46,801 nt of DNA from Candidatus Gastranaerophilales bacterium (lineage in GTDB: Bacteria > Cyanobacteriota > Vampirovibrionia > Gastranaerophilales > Gastranaerophilaceae): assembly GCA_944323985.1 (NCBI GenBank), contig CALUUP010000012.1, forward strand, positions 1 through 46,801, read 5' to 3'. Position 1 is the first letter of the stretch. Every line of letters begins with the position of its first letter. This document shows, in pieces, positions 23,306-32,463 of the stretch. The notes beneath the pieces are model-generated. The model made no database searches, was not told where the DNA came from, and saw only the letters and a program-made list of their open reading frames with translations. A program made the position numbers and the translations under genes.

Positions 23306-23467
23306 ATGCGTATCGAAAATGAAATGTTATCAAGATTTAATCAAACAGAAAATTTAAGAATGAACAATATTAATATGTCATTATCAGAAGAATTGGACTT
23401 CTTCTTTGACAATGTTTTAGACACCGTCGTCGATTATTTCAAAGAAGAAGTCACTGTAAAATCTTAA
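23306..23467 (+). CDS. Small acidic orphan peptide
   Basis: 53 residues starting MRIENEMLSRFNQTENLRMN and ending FKEEVTVKS. The second half (LSEELDFFFDNVLDTVVDYFKEEV) is a strongly amphipathic acidic helix. GGA-rich sequence (AGGAAAGGATTAGAAG) lies upstream, and a terminator follows at 23534-23561. No family recognised. It is likely real because of the ribosome binding context and the terminator, but short length keeps confidence modest. The rest of 23116-23305 shows no feature. Confidence 0.5.
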   Translation: MRIENEMLSRFNQTENLRMNNINMSLSEELDFFFDNVLDTVVDYFKEEVTVKS

Positions 23468-23533
23468 TTGTATAAATTACAAAAATGTAATGAAATACAA
23501 AAACTATTTACCCTACACTTTACTTTAATATTC

Positions 23534-23561
23534 AGCTGCAAAATATAATTGCAGCTTTTTT
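23534..23561 (+). terminator. Rho-independent terminator
   Basis: AGCTGCAA (23534-23541) and TTGCAGCT (23549-23556) form the stem, followed by TTTTTT. It separates the 53-residue peptide gene from the dCMP deaminase gene, whose TATAAT (23566-23571) follows immediately. Confidence 0.85.
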
Positions 23562-23597
23562 ATTGTATAATTTTTATAAAGAATAGGGGAATATGTT

Positions 23598-24065
23598 ATG
23601 GCAATAAAATCTTGGACAGAATATTTTTTAGATATGGCAAAAACTTGTTCATCACGTTCTAATTGCTTAAGAGCGCAAGTTGGAGCAGTTATTGTTGGAC
23701 AAGATAAAAAAATAAAAGCCACCGGATATAATGGTACTCCTTCCGGAGTTGAATCTTGCTATGAAAGAGGAGAGTGTTATAGAATAAAAAATAATATTCC
23801 ATCAGGAACCTGTTATGAAACCTGCAGATCAATCCACGCCGAACAAAATGCTATAATTCAAGCAGGACAAGATCGTTCTATGGGAGCTACTATGTACATT
23901 TACGGACATAATTTCATTTGTATTTTATGCAAAAGATTTATTGTTCAAGCCGGAATTGTTGATGTATATTTAAAAAAAGATGATAATTCACCTGTTATAC
24001 ATGTTTCTGTAGAAGATATCAAAAGAGAACTTGAAAACCCTGAAACTTTAGTAAAAATAAACTAA
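23598..24065 (+). CDS. Deoxycytidylate deaminase (ComEB-like)
   Basis: Zinc enzyme converting dCMP to dUMP, feeding thymidylate synthesis (ThyX is encoded at 31364). 155 residues. Motifs: NCLRAQVGAVIV, the catalytic HAE at 80-82 (SIHAEQNAI) and the zinc Cys pair C108/C111 in FICILCKR, where the usual Pro before the first Cys is Ile. Additional Cys residues (C54, C60, C72, C76) match the extra zinc site typical of dCMP deaminases. TATAAT and an AGGGGAA site precede it. Its stop overlaps the end of the convergent folC gene by 4 bases. Confidence 0.9.
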   Translation: MAIKSWTEYFLDMAKTCSSRSNCLRAQVGAVIVGQDKKIKATGYNGTPSGVESCYERGECYRIKNNIPSGTCYETCRSIHAEQNAIIQAGQDRSMGATMYIYGHNFICILCKRFIVQAGIVDVYLKKDDNSPVIHVSVEDIKRELENPETLVKIN

Positions 24066-25231
24066 TAAATTATCTCACGTAATTCTTTCATATTGCCAAT
24101 CATGTAAAAAGAACCACAAATTATTGTTAATTTATCAAAATTCAATTCCAAATTATTATTATATTTTTCAACACTTACAGGACACTTGGCTTTTAATTCT
24201 TCAAAAGAACAAGCATTTGGATAATCAAATTCATTTATAAAAACTTCATCATCTTCTCTAAATAAAATACTCATCATTTTTTCATAATCTTTAGTATTTA
24301 AACATCCGAAAATATATCTTCGTTTATCATTAGGGAAGTAATAATCTAAATTTTCTCTTAAAGCCTTTATGCCATTAGGGTTATGAGATGCATCAATTAT
24401 TAGATTTTTTTCAGGAATATATTGAAATCTGCAAGGATTTTTAACTTTTTTTAATCCTTCAATAATAATTTCATCAGAAATCTCTTTAAATAAATAATTA
24501 ATAGCATTAATTGCAAGGGCTAAATTTTCAACTTGGTGCATACCTTTTAAAGAAAGAGCTTCTACAAAAATAGGATTAACAAAAGGTGTTGCAAGGATAA
24601 ACATAGAATTTTCTTTATCAGCTTTATCTTTTATAGCTTCATATCCCATACTTGTAATAACAGGACAATTTTTCTTTATTATACCGGCTTTTTCATAAGC
24701 TATTTCATCTTTGGTTTTTCCTAATCTATCAGTATGATCCAAATCAATTTGAGTAATTATTGAGCATAGATTATTCTTAATTACATTTGTAGCATCCAAT
24801 CTACCGCCTAATCCTGTTTCTAAAATAACTATATCAACATTATTTTTTTGAAAGTACAAAAACATAACAACTGTTAATATTTCAAACTCTGTTAAATGAA
24901 TTTTATTTTCGTTAATTTTTGTTGTGACTTCATAAATAAGTTGACTGAACTCTTCTTTAGGAATATTTTTACCGTTAATTTTAATTCTTTCTGTGTATTC
25001 CCAAATATGTGGGCTGGTGTAAAGTCCTGTTTTATAACCGGCTTCTTGTAAAATGGAAGCTAAAATAGAACAAACGGAGCCTTTTCCGTTAGTTCCGGCA
25101 ACGTGAATGTATTTAAGTTTATCTTGAGGATTATTAAATAAATCCAAGACTTTAGAAATTCTTTCTAAGCCTAAATCTATATAAAAATTTCCTTTATTCG
25201 TTAATAACTTTATAGCTTCATCGTATAACAT
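24062..25231 (-). CDS. folC: Folylpolyglutamate/dihydrofolate synthase
   Basis: Mur-ligase-family enzyme that adds glutamate to (dihydro)folates. 389 residues. P-loop GTNGKGSVCSIL near residues 45-56, the folate-loop TSPHIWEYTERIKING, the Mur-family metal-site ETGLGGRLDATNV and DLDHTDRLG, and C-terminal IIDASHNPNGIKAL. The ATG at 25231 reads MLYDEAIKLL, fitting the family. It stands alone on the minus strand, convergent with the dCMP deaminase gene. Confidence 0.93.
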   Translation of the reverse strand: MLYDEAIKLLTNKGNFYIDLGLERISKVLDLFNNPQDKLKYIHVAGTNGKGSVCSILASILQEAGYKTGLYTSPHIWEYTERIKINGKNIPKEEFSQLIYEVTTKINENKIHLTEFEILTVVMFLYFQKNNVDIVILETGLGGRLDATNVIKNNLCSIITQIDLDHTDRLGKTKDEIAYEKAGIIKKNCPVITSMGYEAIKDKADKENSMFILATPFVNPIFVEALSLKGMHQVENLALAINAINYLFKEISDEIIIEGLKKVKNPCRFQYIPEKNLIIDASHNPNGIKALRENLDYYFPNDKRRYIFGCLNTKDYEKMMSILFREDDEVFINEFDYPNACSFEELKAKCPVSVEKYNNNLELNFDKLTIICGSFYMIGNMKELREIIY

Positions 25232-25341
25232 AATAAATCTCTAATATACTTTAGCATAAATATTAAGAAAAAATATATAAAATTGCTTGTGTAAATTAAA
25301 TATGATATCTTAAAAATAAATAGGAAATTTAAGGAGAATAT

Positions 25342-27738
25342 ATGAGAGTAGTAATAATAGGTGGAGGAGCTTGCGGGGCGAGTGCTGCTGCAAGAATAAG
25401 AAGATTAGATGAAAATGCTGAAATAATAGTTTTAGAAAAAACAGGTGAAACTTCTATAGCTAATTGTGGTTTACCTTATTATGTTTCCGGAGTGATTGAT
25501 GAAAGAGAAAAAATTCTAGTATCTTCTCCTCAAAAATTTCATAATCTTTTAAATATAGAAGTTAGACTATTTTCAGAAGTAATAAGTATAAATTCTGAAT
25601 TAAAATTAATAAAATTAAAAAATAATGAAGAAATTTCGTATGATAAATTAGTATTAGCACAAGGAGCAAGTCCTTTTATTCCTGATTTTGAAGGTTTACC
25701 AAAGAATAAAATTTTTACACTTCGTACTTTATATGATGCAGATAAGATAAAAGAGTACATAAAAGAAAATAATTGTAAAAAAGCTGTAGTAATTGGAGGC
25801 GGTTTTATAGGAGTAGAGATGGCAGAAAACCTTATTGAAATGGGTTTGGAAACATCTTTAGTTGAAATGCAGAAACAAATTATAGCACCTGTTGATTGGG
25901 AAATTGCAGCTTTTGCACAAAATGAAATGCGTGATAGAGGTGTTGAATTAATTTTAGGTGATGGAGTTCAAAAATTTAATGGTAATAAGATTATTCTATC
26001 ATCATCTAAAGAATTAGAATTTGATATTGTAATAATGGCAATCGGAGTAAGACCTGAAGTTGAAATTGCTAAAAATGCCGGTTTAGAAGTTAATAGAGGT
26101 ATTGTTGTAAATGATAGAATGCAGACTTCTAATCCTGATATTTATGCAGGCGGCGATGGAGTGGAAGTTAAAGACTTTGTATCTGATAATTATACTTTAA
26201 TTCCTCTTGCAGGTCCCGCTAACAGACAAGGCAGAATTATTGCTGATAATATTTGCGGAATTGAATCAACTTATAAAAAATCTCAAGGTACTTCTGTTTT
26301 AAAAGTATTTGATTTAACTATAGCAGCAGTCGGAAATAATGAAAAACAACTTATACAAAGAGGGGTTGATTATTGGAAAACTTTTATATTTTCAAGAGAT
26401 CATGCCGGATATTATCCTAATTCAACTCAAATTTGTTATAAACTTTTGTTTGATAATTCAGGAAAAATCTTTGGTGCTCAAGCAGTTGGTGTTGATGGAG
26501 TTGAAAAAAGAATTGATGTTATAGCTTCTGTTATGAGAAATAATGGAACTGTTCAAGAACTTTTAGATAGTGAATTATGTTATGCTCCGCCTTATTCTTC
26601 TGCTAAAGATGGGGTTAATATTTTAGGAATGAATGCTGATAATATTTTAAGAGGTTTCATTAAACCTGCATATTATGAGGATTTAGAAGGTGCTTATCTG
26701 ATTGATGTAAGACCGCGTGAAATATTTGAAATAGCAACTATTGGAAGTGCTAAAAATATTCCTGTTGAAGAGATAAGAGCAAGATTAAATGAAATTCCTA
26801 AGAATGAAAAAGTTATTTTATTCTGTAATACAGGATACAACAGTTATGTAGCTTCAAGAATTTTAGTCCAAAACGGTTTTAATAATGTATATTCTTTGAT
26901 GGGTGGAATTTCTTTATATAAAGAATTGAAAAAAGATAAAGTAGGTAATATTGAGAAAAAATCTAAAGTTCAATCTTTAGTAAATGCTAATAATATTTCT
27001 TCTCTAAATAGTGGTGAAAGAATAAAAATAGATGCTTGCGGACTTCAATGTCCGGGACCGATTATGAAAGTTGCGTCTAAAATTATTGAAGTTAATGACG
27101 GTGATATTTTAGAGGTTACATCAACTGATAGAGGATTTAAATCCGATATTGATGCTTGGTGTAATTCTACGGGGAATAAACTTTTAGGTTTAAGTGTAGA
27201 AAATAAAATTATTAAGGCTGTTATTCAAAAGGGAAACAAAGATAGTAATGAAAATAAAATATTAAGTGTCGGAAATTCTCAAACGATAGTAGTTTTTTCA
27301 AATGATTTAGATAAAGCACTTGCAGCAATGATTATTGCAAATGGTGCTAAGGCAGCAGGAAAAGATGTTACTTTATTCTTTACTTTCTGGGGATTAAATA
27401 TTTTAAGACGTCCCGATAAAAATGTTAAAAAAGGTCTTATTGATAAAATGTTTGGAATGATGATGCCTAAAGGTGCTGATAAATTAACCCTTTCTAAAAT
27501 GAATATGGGTGGAATGGGATCTATTATGATGAAATGGGTTATGAAAAATAAAAATGTTTCTACCCTAAATGAACTTATTAAACAGGCTCAAGATAATGGA
27601 GTTAAGTTTATTGCTTGTAATATGTCAATGGATGTTATGGGGATTAAAGAAGAAGAATTAATTGATGGAATTGAAATCGGAGGGGTTGCTAAATATATTC
27701 AAGAAAGCTCTTCTGCTAATTCCAACCTGTTTATTTAA
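25342..27738 (+). CDS. CoA-disulfide-reductase-like flavoprotein fused to rhodanese, TusA and DsrE domains
   Basis: 798 residues, four modules. Residues 1-440: pyridine nucleotide-disulfide oxidoreductase with FAD site GGGACGASAAARIRR, the single redox Cys of CoA-disulfide reductases in NCGLPYY (C42) and an NADH site GGGFIGVEMAE (~152). About 445-530: rhodanese with LIDVRPREIF and loop CNTGYNS (C495), where the usual Arg is absent. About 560-630: TusA/SirA sulfur carrier with CGLQCPGPIMK (C570 in CPGP). About 640-798: DsrE-like domain (VVFSNDLDKALAAMIIANGA, MGGMG). Such fusions are thought to shuttle persulfide sulfur or reduce CoA-persulfides. AAGGAG site before the ATG; the terminator at 27762-27796 follows. 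Confidence 0.92.
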   Translation: MRVVIIGGGACGASAAARIRRLDENAEIIVLEKTGETSIANCGLPYYVSGVIDEREKILVSSPQKFHNLLNIEVRLFSEVISINSELKLIKLKNNEEISYDKLVLAQGASPFIPDFEGLPKNKIFTLRTLYDADKIKEYIKENNCKKAVVIGGGFIGVEMAENLIEMGLETSLVEMQKQIIAPVDWEIAAFAQNEMRDRGVELILGDGVQKFNGNKIILSSSKELEFDIVIMAIGVRPEVEIAKNAGLEVNRGIVVNDRMQTSNPDIYAGGDGVEVKDFVSDNYTLIPLAGPANRQGRIIADNICGIESTYKKSQGTSVLKVFDLTIAAVGNNEKQLIQRGVDYWKTFIFSRDHAGYYPNSTQICYKLLFDNSGKIFGAQAVGVDGVEKRIDVIASVMRNNGTVQELLDSELCYAPPYSSAKDGVNILGMNADNILRGFIKPAYYEDLEGAYLIDVRPREIFEIATIGSAKNIPVEEIRARLNEIPKNEKVILFCNTGYNSYVASRILVQNGFNNVYSLMGGISLYKELKKDKVGNIEKKSKVQSLVNANNISSLNSGERIKIDACGLQCPGPIMKVASKIIEVNDGDILEVTSTDRGFKSDIDAWCNSTGNKLLGLSVENKIIKAVIQKGNKDSNENKILSVGNSQTIVVFSNDLDKALAAMIIANGAKAAGKDVTLFFTFWGLNILRRPDKNVKKGLIDKMFGMMMPKGADKLTLSKMNMGGMGSIMMKWVMKNKNVSTLNELIKQAQDNGVKFIACNMSMDVMGIKEEELIDGIEIGGVAKYIQESSSANSNLFI

Positions 27739-27761
27739 AATAATATAGAAATTAATAATTC

Positions 27762-27796
27762 AAAAATGGTTAGATATTTTCATTTAACCATTTTTT
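27762..27796 (+). terminator. Rho-independent terminator
   Basis: AAAAATGGTTA (27762-27772) and TAACCATTTTTT (27785-27796) form an 11-pair stem ending in T residues, 24 bases after the flavoprotein stop. Confidence 0.85.
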
Positions 27797-27799
27797 GTA

Positions 27800-27808
27800 T
27801 GGTATAAT
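27800..27808 (+). promoter_or_regulatory. Extended -10 promoter of the phosphohexomutase gene
   Basis: TGG-TATAAT at about 27800-27808, right after the terminator and 34 bases before the ATG at 27842. Confidence 0.6.
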
Positions 27809-27841
27809 TTAAAATATATTTTAGATAGGGAGAAACTTTTT

Positions 27842-30103
27842 ATGATTAATAAAGAAGCAAAAAGTGATTTAGAAAAAGAGTTGTTCAAAAATGTTTTTGA
27901 TAAAACTCCTGATTATATTAAAAATATGAATTTAATGGATTTTAATAATAAAGGTGAATTTATTTTTACATTGAAAAAAGAACATTTATATCCTCATAGT
28001 TCAGAAAATCCGGAAGGTTTAAATTTATTGGATTGGTTTGCAAATTATTCAAAAGAAGCAAAAGTATCAACAGCAGGTATTAGAGGTCCACAAAACATTT
28101 TATATCCTCAAGATACAAGATTTCCGATTAATTTAGTTGGAATAGTTTTAGCAACTTTAGCTAAAGCTCTTGTTGCAAAAGAAAAATATGAAGGAAAAGA
28201 AATTATAAAACTTGTTGGAAGTGAGGTAAGATATAATTCAGATTTGTATCTAGAAGCTATTGCAAGAATACAAGCTGCTCAGGGTATTAAGACTTTAACT
28301 CCAAAGGAAAGAAAAACTATTCCAATATGGTTAGCTTCATTTTTAGCATTTAAACTCGATTTACTTGGCGGAGAATATATTACTTCAAGTCATGGTATTT
28401 CTGTAAAAACTGCTACTAAAGATTTGAACTCTCAAGGAAGTCAATATTTACCTGAAGAATCTTTAGAATTTGTAAATAAAATACAAGAAATTTTTGATAT
28501 TACTGAAAAAGAAGGTAAATATGAAATTAAAATAGCATCAAGTGATAATAAATTAATTGATGAAGAAATAATGTCAAAATTAAATGACGGTGTAGATTTA
28601 TATGTTGAATATTTAAAATCAGGTGTTGCTCAAAATCTTGATAGCGTTAAGAAAATGAAGTCTAAATTATTTATTGAAAGTGTAGGCGGATGTGCTTACA
28701 GAACTTTGAGCAGAGTTCTAGAAAAATTAGGTATTCAAGATAAATTTGTATGGAATAATACAGAAGAAGATCCATTTTTCCACGGAATTGGAAAATATGA
28801 TACTGATCCAAAAGGAAATAAAGTTTTCTATGATTATTCTGTAGATGCTACAGTTCTTGCTAAAAAACCTAATGGCGAAAGATTTTTCCCTGTGATTGAA
28901 TCTTTACACTATGAAAAAGTTTTAGCTGATTATCCTATAGGAACTGTTGTATTAATTACAGATCCTGATCACGATAGACTTACTGTTTGTCAAATTGAAG
29001 CAAGTGGAAATGTTTCTAATTTAGATGAATACGGTATTTCATATATTCAATTGGATGAAGATAGAATATTAACAGTTTATAGTGCGAACCAAGCATTTTT
29101 GATGTTGATGAATTATCGTGTAAAACAATTAAAAGCAAGCGGTAAATTCAAAAACCATCCGAGATTTATGATTAAAACAACAGCATCAGCTTTATCTTGG
29201 GATGAATGGGCAAAAGCTCACGGAATTAAAGTTGTAAATGTACCTGTAGGATTTAAAGAAATTGCAAATATTATGAAAAAAGTAGAATTGCAGCTTAAAA
29301 ATAATCCTCAAGGAGAAGTTGTTGTAGATGATGTATTCGGAAATTCAATTAATTTGGGTGTTCAACCAAGATTAATCTTTGGAGGCGAAGAATCTGGCGG
29401 TATGATTATGGGTTCTGAAGATTTAATTGAATCATTAGCAGGTAGAAAAGCAATTGCTATGAGAGAAAAGAGTGCTACAGAAGCTATTATTGTAGCATCT
29501 GCCCTAGCTGCTAAATTGGAAGAAGATAATAAAACTCTTTCTGAATACTTAATTGAAATTTTTGAAGAAAATAATATCATTGCAAAATTTGATGTAAGAG
29601 AAGATATTTCTTATTACAACGAATCAGAACCTGATATTGAAAAATTAAAGCTAGCAAAAGTAGAAGGTGAAAAATTAAGAACTAAAAATGATATGTTCTA
29701 TTTATCTTTAGCAATTGCAATAAGAGAAGGTATTGCAGATGTTGAAGCAGTTAAAAAAGTTCTTAATAACGCGTTTGCAGAATTAAATTTCGATAATCTT
29801 GTTTCTGTAAAATTTGTTGGTGATGGAACTTATTTACAATTCAAAGATAAATACGTTGAAATAAGACCATCAGGAACAGATGCTAAAACAAAAGCTTATT
29901 CAGGTGGTGAAAATCTTGAAATGATTGAAAAATTCTCAAGAGTTTTAGGTAACTATTCAGGTGAAAGAACAGAATTACATAGAGAACTTATTACAGAAGA
30001 GTTTTATCAAAATTCTAAAGAAAAAGCTTTGGATTATTATTTGAAATTTGTTGAAAAAGATGCAAATAATGAACAATTTGTAATTCCTGAATATAAGTTT
30101 TAA
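27842..30103 (+). CDS. Phosphohexomutase-family protein (phosphomannomutase/phosphoglucomutase-like)
   Basis: Moves phosphate between the C1 and C6 hydroxyls of a hexose. All four functional loops of the alpha-D-phosphohexomutase family are visible in order: catalytic serine loop ITSSHGIS (~180-187; usually TASHNP), metal loop DPDHDR (375-380), sugar loop GGEESGG (514-520) and phosphate loop RPSGTDAK (675-682). At 753 residues it is much longer than the usual 450-600, with extended spacing between loops and an N-terminal extension of about 75 residues. The exact sugar is not determinable. It is well expressed by appearance: extended -10, AGGGAG site, own terminator. Confidence 0.88.
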   Translation: MINKEAKSDLEKELFKNVFDKTPDYIKNMNLMDFNNKGEFIFTLKKEHLYPHSSENPEGLNLLDWFANYSKEAKVSTAGIRGPQNILYPQDTRFPINLVGIVLATLAKALVAKEKYEGKEIIKLVGSEVRYNSDLYLEAIARIQAAQGIKTLTPKERKTIPIWLASFLAFKLDLLGGEYITSSHGISVKTATKDLNSQGSQYLPEESLEFVNKIQEIFDITEKEGKYEIKIASSDNKLIDEEIMSKLNDGVDLYVEYLKSGVAQNLDSVKKMKSKLFIESVGGCAYRTLSRVLEKLGIQDKFVWNNTEEDPFFHGIGKYDTDPKGNKVFYDYSVDATVLAKKPNGERFFPVIESLHYEKVLADYPIGTVVLITDPDHDRLTVCQIEASGNVSNLDEYGISYIQLDEDRILTVYSANQAFLMLMNYRVKQLKASGKFKNHPRFMIKTTASALSWDEWAKAHGIKVVNVPVGFKEIANIMKKVELQLKNNPQGEVVVDDVFGNSINLGVQPRLIFGGEESGGMIMGSEDLIESLAGRKAIAMREKSATEAIIVASALAAKLEEDNKTLSEYLIEIFEENNIIAKFDVREDISYYNESEPDIEKLKLAKVEGEKLRTKNDMFYLSLAIAIREGIADVEAVKKVLNNAFAELNFDNLVSVKFVGDGTYLQFKDKYVEIRPSGTDAKTKAYSGGENLEMIEKFSRVLGNYSGERTELHRELITEEFYQNSKEKALDYYLKFVEKDANNEQFVIPEYKF

Positions 30104-30107
30104 GAAT

Positions 30108-30152
30108 TAATATAGCGGCAAAAAGTGTTAAAACACTTTTTGCCGCTATTAA
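30108..30152. terminator. Long hairpin, probable bidirectional terminator
   Basis: AATAGCGGC-type sequence: ATAGCGGCAAAAAGTGTT (from 30112) pairs perfectly with AACACTTTTTGCCGCTAT (to about 30149), an 18-pair stem with a very short loop. It sits between the phosphohexomutase stop and the GtrA gene. The U tract is interrupted (TTAATTT). Confidence 0.7.
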
Positions 30153-30172
30153 TTTAATAGTCGGAGGATTTT

Positions 30173-30571
30173 TTGAAAAAGTTTTGGTTTGGTTTATCAG
30201 ATAAAATAAGATTTCTATTTGTGGGTGGATTTAATGCCGGTGTTTCGTATTTAATTTATTCACTAATCTGTATTATTTTTGGTGAAAGAGTTTATCAGAT
30301 GGCCTTAGCTTTAGCTTGGTTAATATCTTCTGTTGTTTCTTTTACTACTCAAAAATTCCTTGTTTTTAGAAGTAAAGGAGATTGGAAAAAAGAGTATTTA
30401 AAATGCTGTACAACTTGGATTTTTAGTTATTTTATAAATGCTTGTTTATTAGAAATTTTTGTTAAATTTATTCATTCAAATGTATATATAGCCCAATTCT
30501 TTGCAACTTTAGCTGCTGCGATTTTCACTTATGTATTATTTAAAAAATTTGCGTTTAAAGTTAAAGCTTAA
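30173..30571 (+). CDS. GtrA-family membrane protein
   Basis: 132 residues with four predicted membrane helices (about 12-32, 38-60, 72-93 and 98-120). FLFVGGFNAGVSYLIYSL and SSVVSFTTQKFLVFRS are the GtrA/DPMS-like signatures. These proteins are thought to help flip or present polyprenyl-phosphate sugars for glycosylation of surface polysaccharide. TTG start at 30173, supported by GGAGG 5 bases upstream. No glycosyltransferase is adjacent, so the partner is unknown. Confidence 0.85.
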   Translation: MKKFWFGLSDKIRFLFVGGFNAGVSYLIYSLICIIFGERVYQMALALAWLISSVVSFTTQKFLVFRSKGDWKKEYLKCCTTWIFSYFINACLLEIFVKFIHSNVYIAQFFATLAAAIFTYVLFKKFAFKVKA

Positions 30572-30572
30572 A

Positions 30573-31367
30573 CTATAATTTAAGCCATTTTCTTCTAATT
30601 CTTGTAATAATATTTTTTCTTTGCATATCCTTGATTGCAAAATCAATATTCTCTTTCAATTTTTTAGTGCTTTTACCTTTCTTTAACGCAATTCCATACG
30701 GTTCTTTAGAATACCTTTTAGGAAGTAATTTAACGTCTTTATCATCATACGCAAAAGTACTAAGAATAGTATCATCAGAAGTTAGTGCATCAATTTTACC
30801 TTGTTTTAAAGCCTCATATGCAACACGATAATTTCTAAATCCAATAATAGTAGAAGTCGGAGCAAGTGTTAACATATTTTTTTCAGCAGTAGTCCCAAAC
30901 ACAACCCCAACATTAAGTCCTGCTAAATCAGCAATAGAAGTAATTTTACTGTTAGATCTTACTAAAAGAGCTTGTCCTGCGTAATCATAAGGTATTGAAA
31001 ATCTTATAATATCTTTTCTTTGCGGAGTAATAGTCATAGTCGCGATAACCATATCAAGTTCTCCTGTTGAGACTTTTAAAATTCTATTAGAAGGAGTAAC
31101 AGGATAAAACTCTACCGCATTAGGACTTTTTAGGATATATTGAGCAATATATCTGGCTAAATCAGCATCATAACCTTGAACATTCCAATCTTCATCATAA
31201 AACCCAAAAGGTTTAGAATCAGTATTAATACCGACTTTTATTGTTCCCCGCTCTATAATTTTGTCATACAAATCTTCTTCAACATATTTTTTAGGCTTAA
31301 TTATTAATAGATGAAAAATAACTAAACCAATAAAAATAATTATGAATATAATACCGAGTTTTTTCAT
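30573..31367 (-). CDS. Solute-binding protein, amino-acid family (SBP_bac_3)
   Basis: 264 residues. One N-terminal hydrophobic helix (about 4-24) without a lipobox Cys, so it is either membrane-anchored or released by signal peptidase I. The mature part has GTIKVGINTDSKPFGFYDEDWNVQGYDADLARYIA, the classical start of polar-amino-acid binding proteins, DMVIATMTITPQRKDIIRFSIPY, and the lobe-2 region LAGLNVGVVFGTTAEKNM. It should bind an amino acid in the periplasm for an ABC importer, but no permease or ATPase gene is adjacent. Its ATG overlaps the thyX stop by 4 bases, so the two are co-translated. Confidence 0.88.
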   Translation of the reverse strand: MKKLGIIFIIIFIGLVIFHLLIIKPKKYVEEDLYDKIIERGTIKVGINTDSKPFGFYDEDWNVQGYDADLARYIAQYILKSPNAVEFYPVTPSNRILKVSTGELDMVIATMTITPQRKDIIRFSIPYDYAGQALLVRSNSKITSIADLAGLNVGVVFGTTAEKNMLTLAPTSTIIGFRNYRVAYEALKQGKIDALTSDDTILSTFAYDDKDVKLLPKRYSKEPYGIALKKGKSTKKLKENIDFAIKDMQRKNIITRIRRKWLKL

Positions 31368-32062
31368 ACGCTCGCTTTAGGCATCCTTCCGCAAGATTTG
31401 TCTTCATCACAAAAACCGTTTCTAACACATTTCGGTACTAAATAAGGTTTAAGCCAAGCTTCTTCTTTTATCAATTCATCACACATCATTTTTATAAGTG
31501 TTCTGATTTCATACTGAGCTCTAGTGCAAAGTCTTAAATTAGCAAGGTGAATTAATTCTCTCAAATTCAAACTTGCAACAATAGAACTTGCTGCTGCATT
31601 AGGAAGTACTGCTCTTGCATCTTCTGCAGGAATTCCCGCATCAGTAAATTCACAATACATTTTTGAAATCTCTTCCATAAAACCGATAAATTTAGCTTTT
31701 AATTCTTCATTCTTCTCAATTGTAGGAGGAATAATATAATCAAATTGTCCTTTTTCTTTCACATATCTTTGTGATTTTTGAGAAAAAGACATATGACGAT
31801 GTCTAACAAGTTGGTGAGTACAAGCTCTTGAAACGTTTGATATAGCAAAAGAAATTTGTATATGTTCTATAACAGAATAATGTCCTGAACCTACAACTCT
31901 TTCTATTAGATTAAGCATTTTAGCTTCATCTTCTGCTTTATCATAAATATTGATAGGCGAATCCGCACTATAACAAGTTCTTGCAGCAGTGTATATTGTT
32001 CTTAACATGTTATCAGGCTTAGAAATAAGCTTAACAACAGGCTTATTATTCATCTCTTCCAT
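31364..32062 (-). CDS. thyX: Flavin-dependent thymidylate synthase
   Basis: Makes dTMP from dUMP using methylenetetrahydrofolate and FADH2. 232 residues. The ThyX signature RHR-x7-S is exact: R87-H-R-HMSFSQK-S97, within RHRHMSFSQKSQRY. Upstream CTHQLVRH and downstream NLRELIHLANLRLCTRAQYEIR are also typical. A Cys-rich tail (CVRNGFCDEDKSCGRMPK) matches clostridial-type ThyX. AGGGGG lies 5 bases before the ATG. The dCMP deaminase (23598) and folC (24062) in the same window serve the same pathway. Confidence 0.96.
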   Translation of the reverse strand: MEEMNNKPVVKLISKPDNMLRTIYTAARTCYSADSPINIYDKAEDEAKMLNLIERVVGSGHYSVIEHIQISFAISNVSRACTHQLVRHRHMSFSQKSQRYVKEKGQFDYIIPPTIEKNEELKAKFIGFMEEISKMYCEFTDAGIPAEDARAVLPNAAASSIVASLNLRELIHLANLRLCTRAQYEIRTLIKMMCDELIKEEAWLKPYLVPKCVRNGFCDEDKSCGRMPKASV

Positions 32063-32133
32063 AAATACCCCCTAAATTCTTTATAACATAATATCATAAA
32101 GAGGCATGGGGTGTATAGAATTTATAAGAAAAT

Positions 32134-32463
32134 TTACATAGAAGTAGTTGCAAAATTTGCAGCTTCTTCATATGGATTTTCTAAACCTGCATCTTGAGCC
32201 ATTTTAAAAGCTAATTCAAAAGCTTTGTCAGAGTTTTCTGCGATTTGAGGGTTTTCCAATAATGCTTTCAAATCATGATTAGTATCATCAGCACCTTTAA
32301 ATAACATAGAACGACCTAAAGCTTCAGCTTTTGGATCAGAAAAATCTTTAATTTGCGGAGTTGTATTTTCTACAACTTCAGGAGTGTTTTCAACAGGTTG
32401 TTTTGGTAAACTGTTGAAATTTACTTGATTAACACCAAATTTAGGACCATTTACTTCACTCAT
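32134..32463 (-). CDS. Small orphan protein with FGVNQVNFN N-terminus
   Basis: 109 residues, no family recognised. The N-terminal third is Pro/Asn/Val-rich and probably disordered (VNGPKFGVNQVNFNSLPKQP). The C-terminal 60 residues look helical (NPQIAENSDKAFELAFKMAQDAGLENPYEEAANFA). No signal peptide. GCGAGG serves as the ribosome binding site before the ATG. It is monocistronic, 70 bases upstream of thyX with respect to transcription. The F-x-x-N-x-V-N-F pattern faintly recalls the N-terminal tag of the other orphan proteins in the window. Confidence 0.6.
   Translation of the reverse strand: MSEVNGPKFGVNQVNFNSLPKQPVENTPEVVENTTPQIKDFSDPKAEALGRSMLFKGADDTNHDLKALLENPQIAENSDKAFELAFKMAQDAGLENPYEEAANFATTSM

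Noticed and set aside
30573-31367. Lipoprotein signal on the solute-binding protein
   Set aside because: No Cys follows the N-terminal hydrophobic helix, so a lipobox is not supported.
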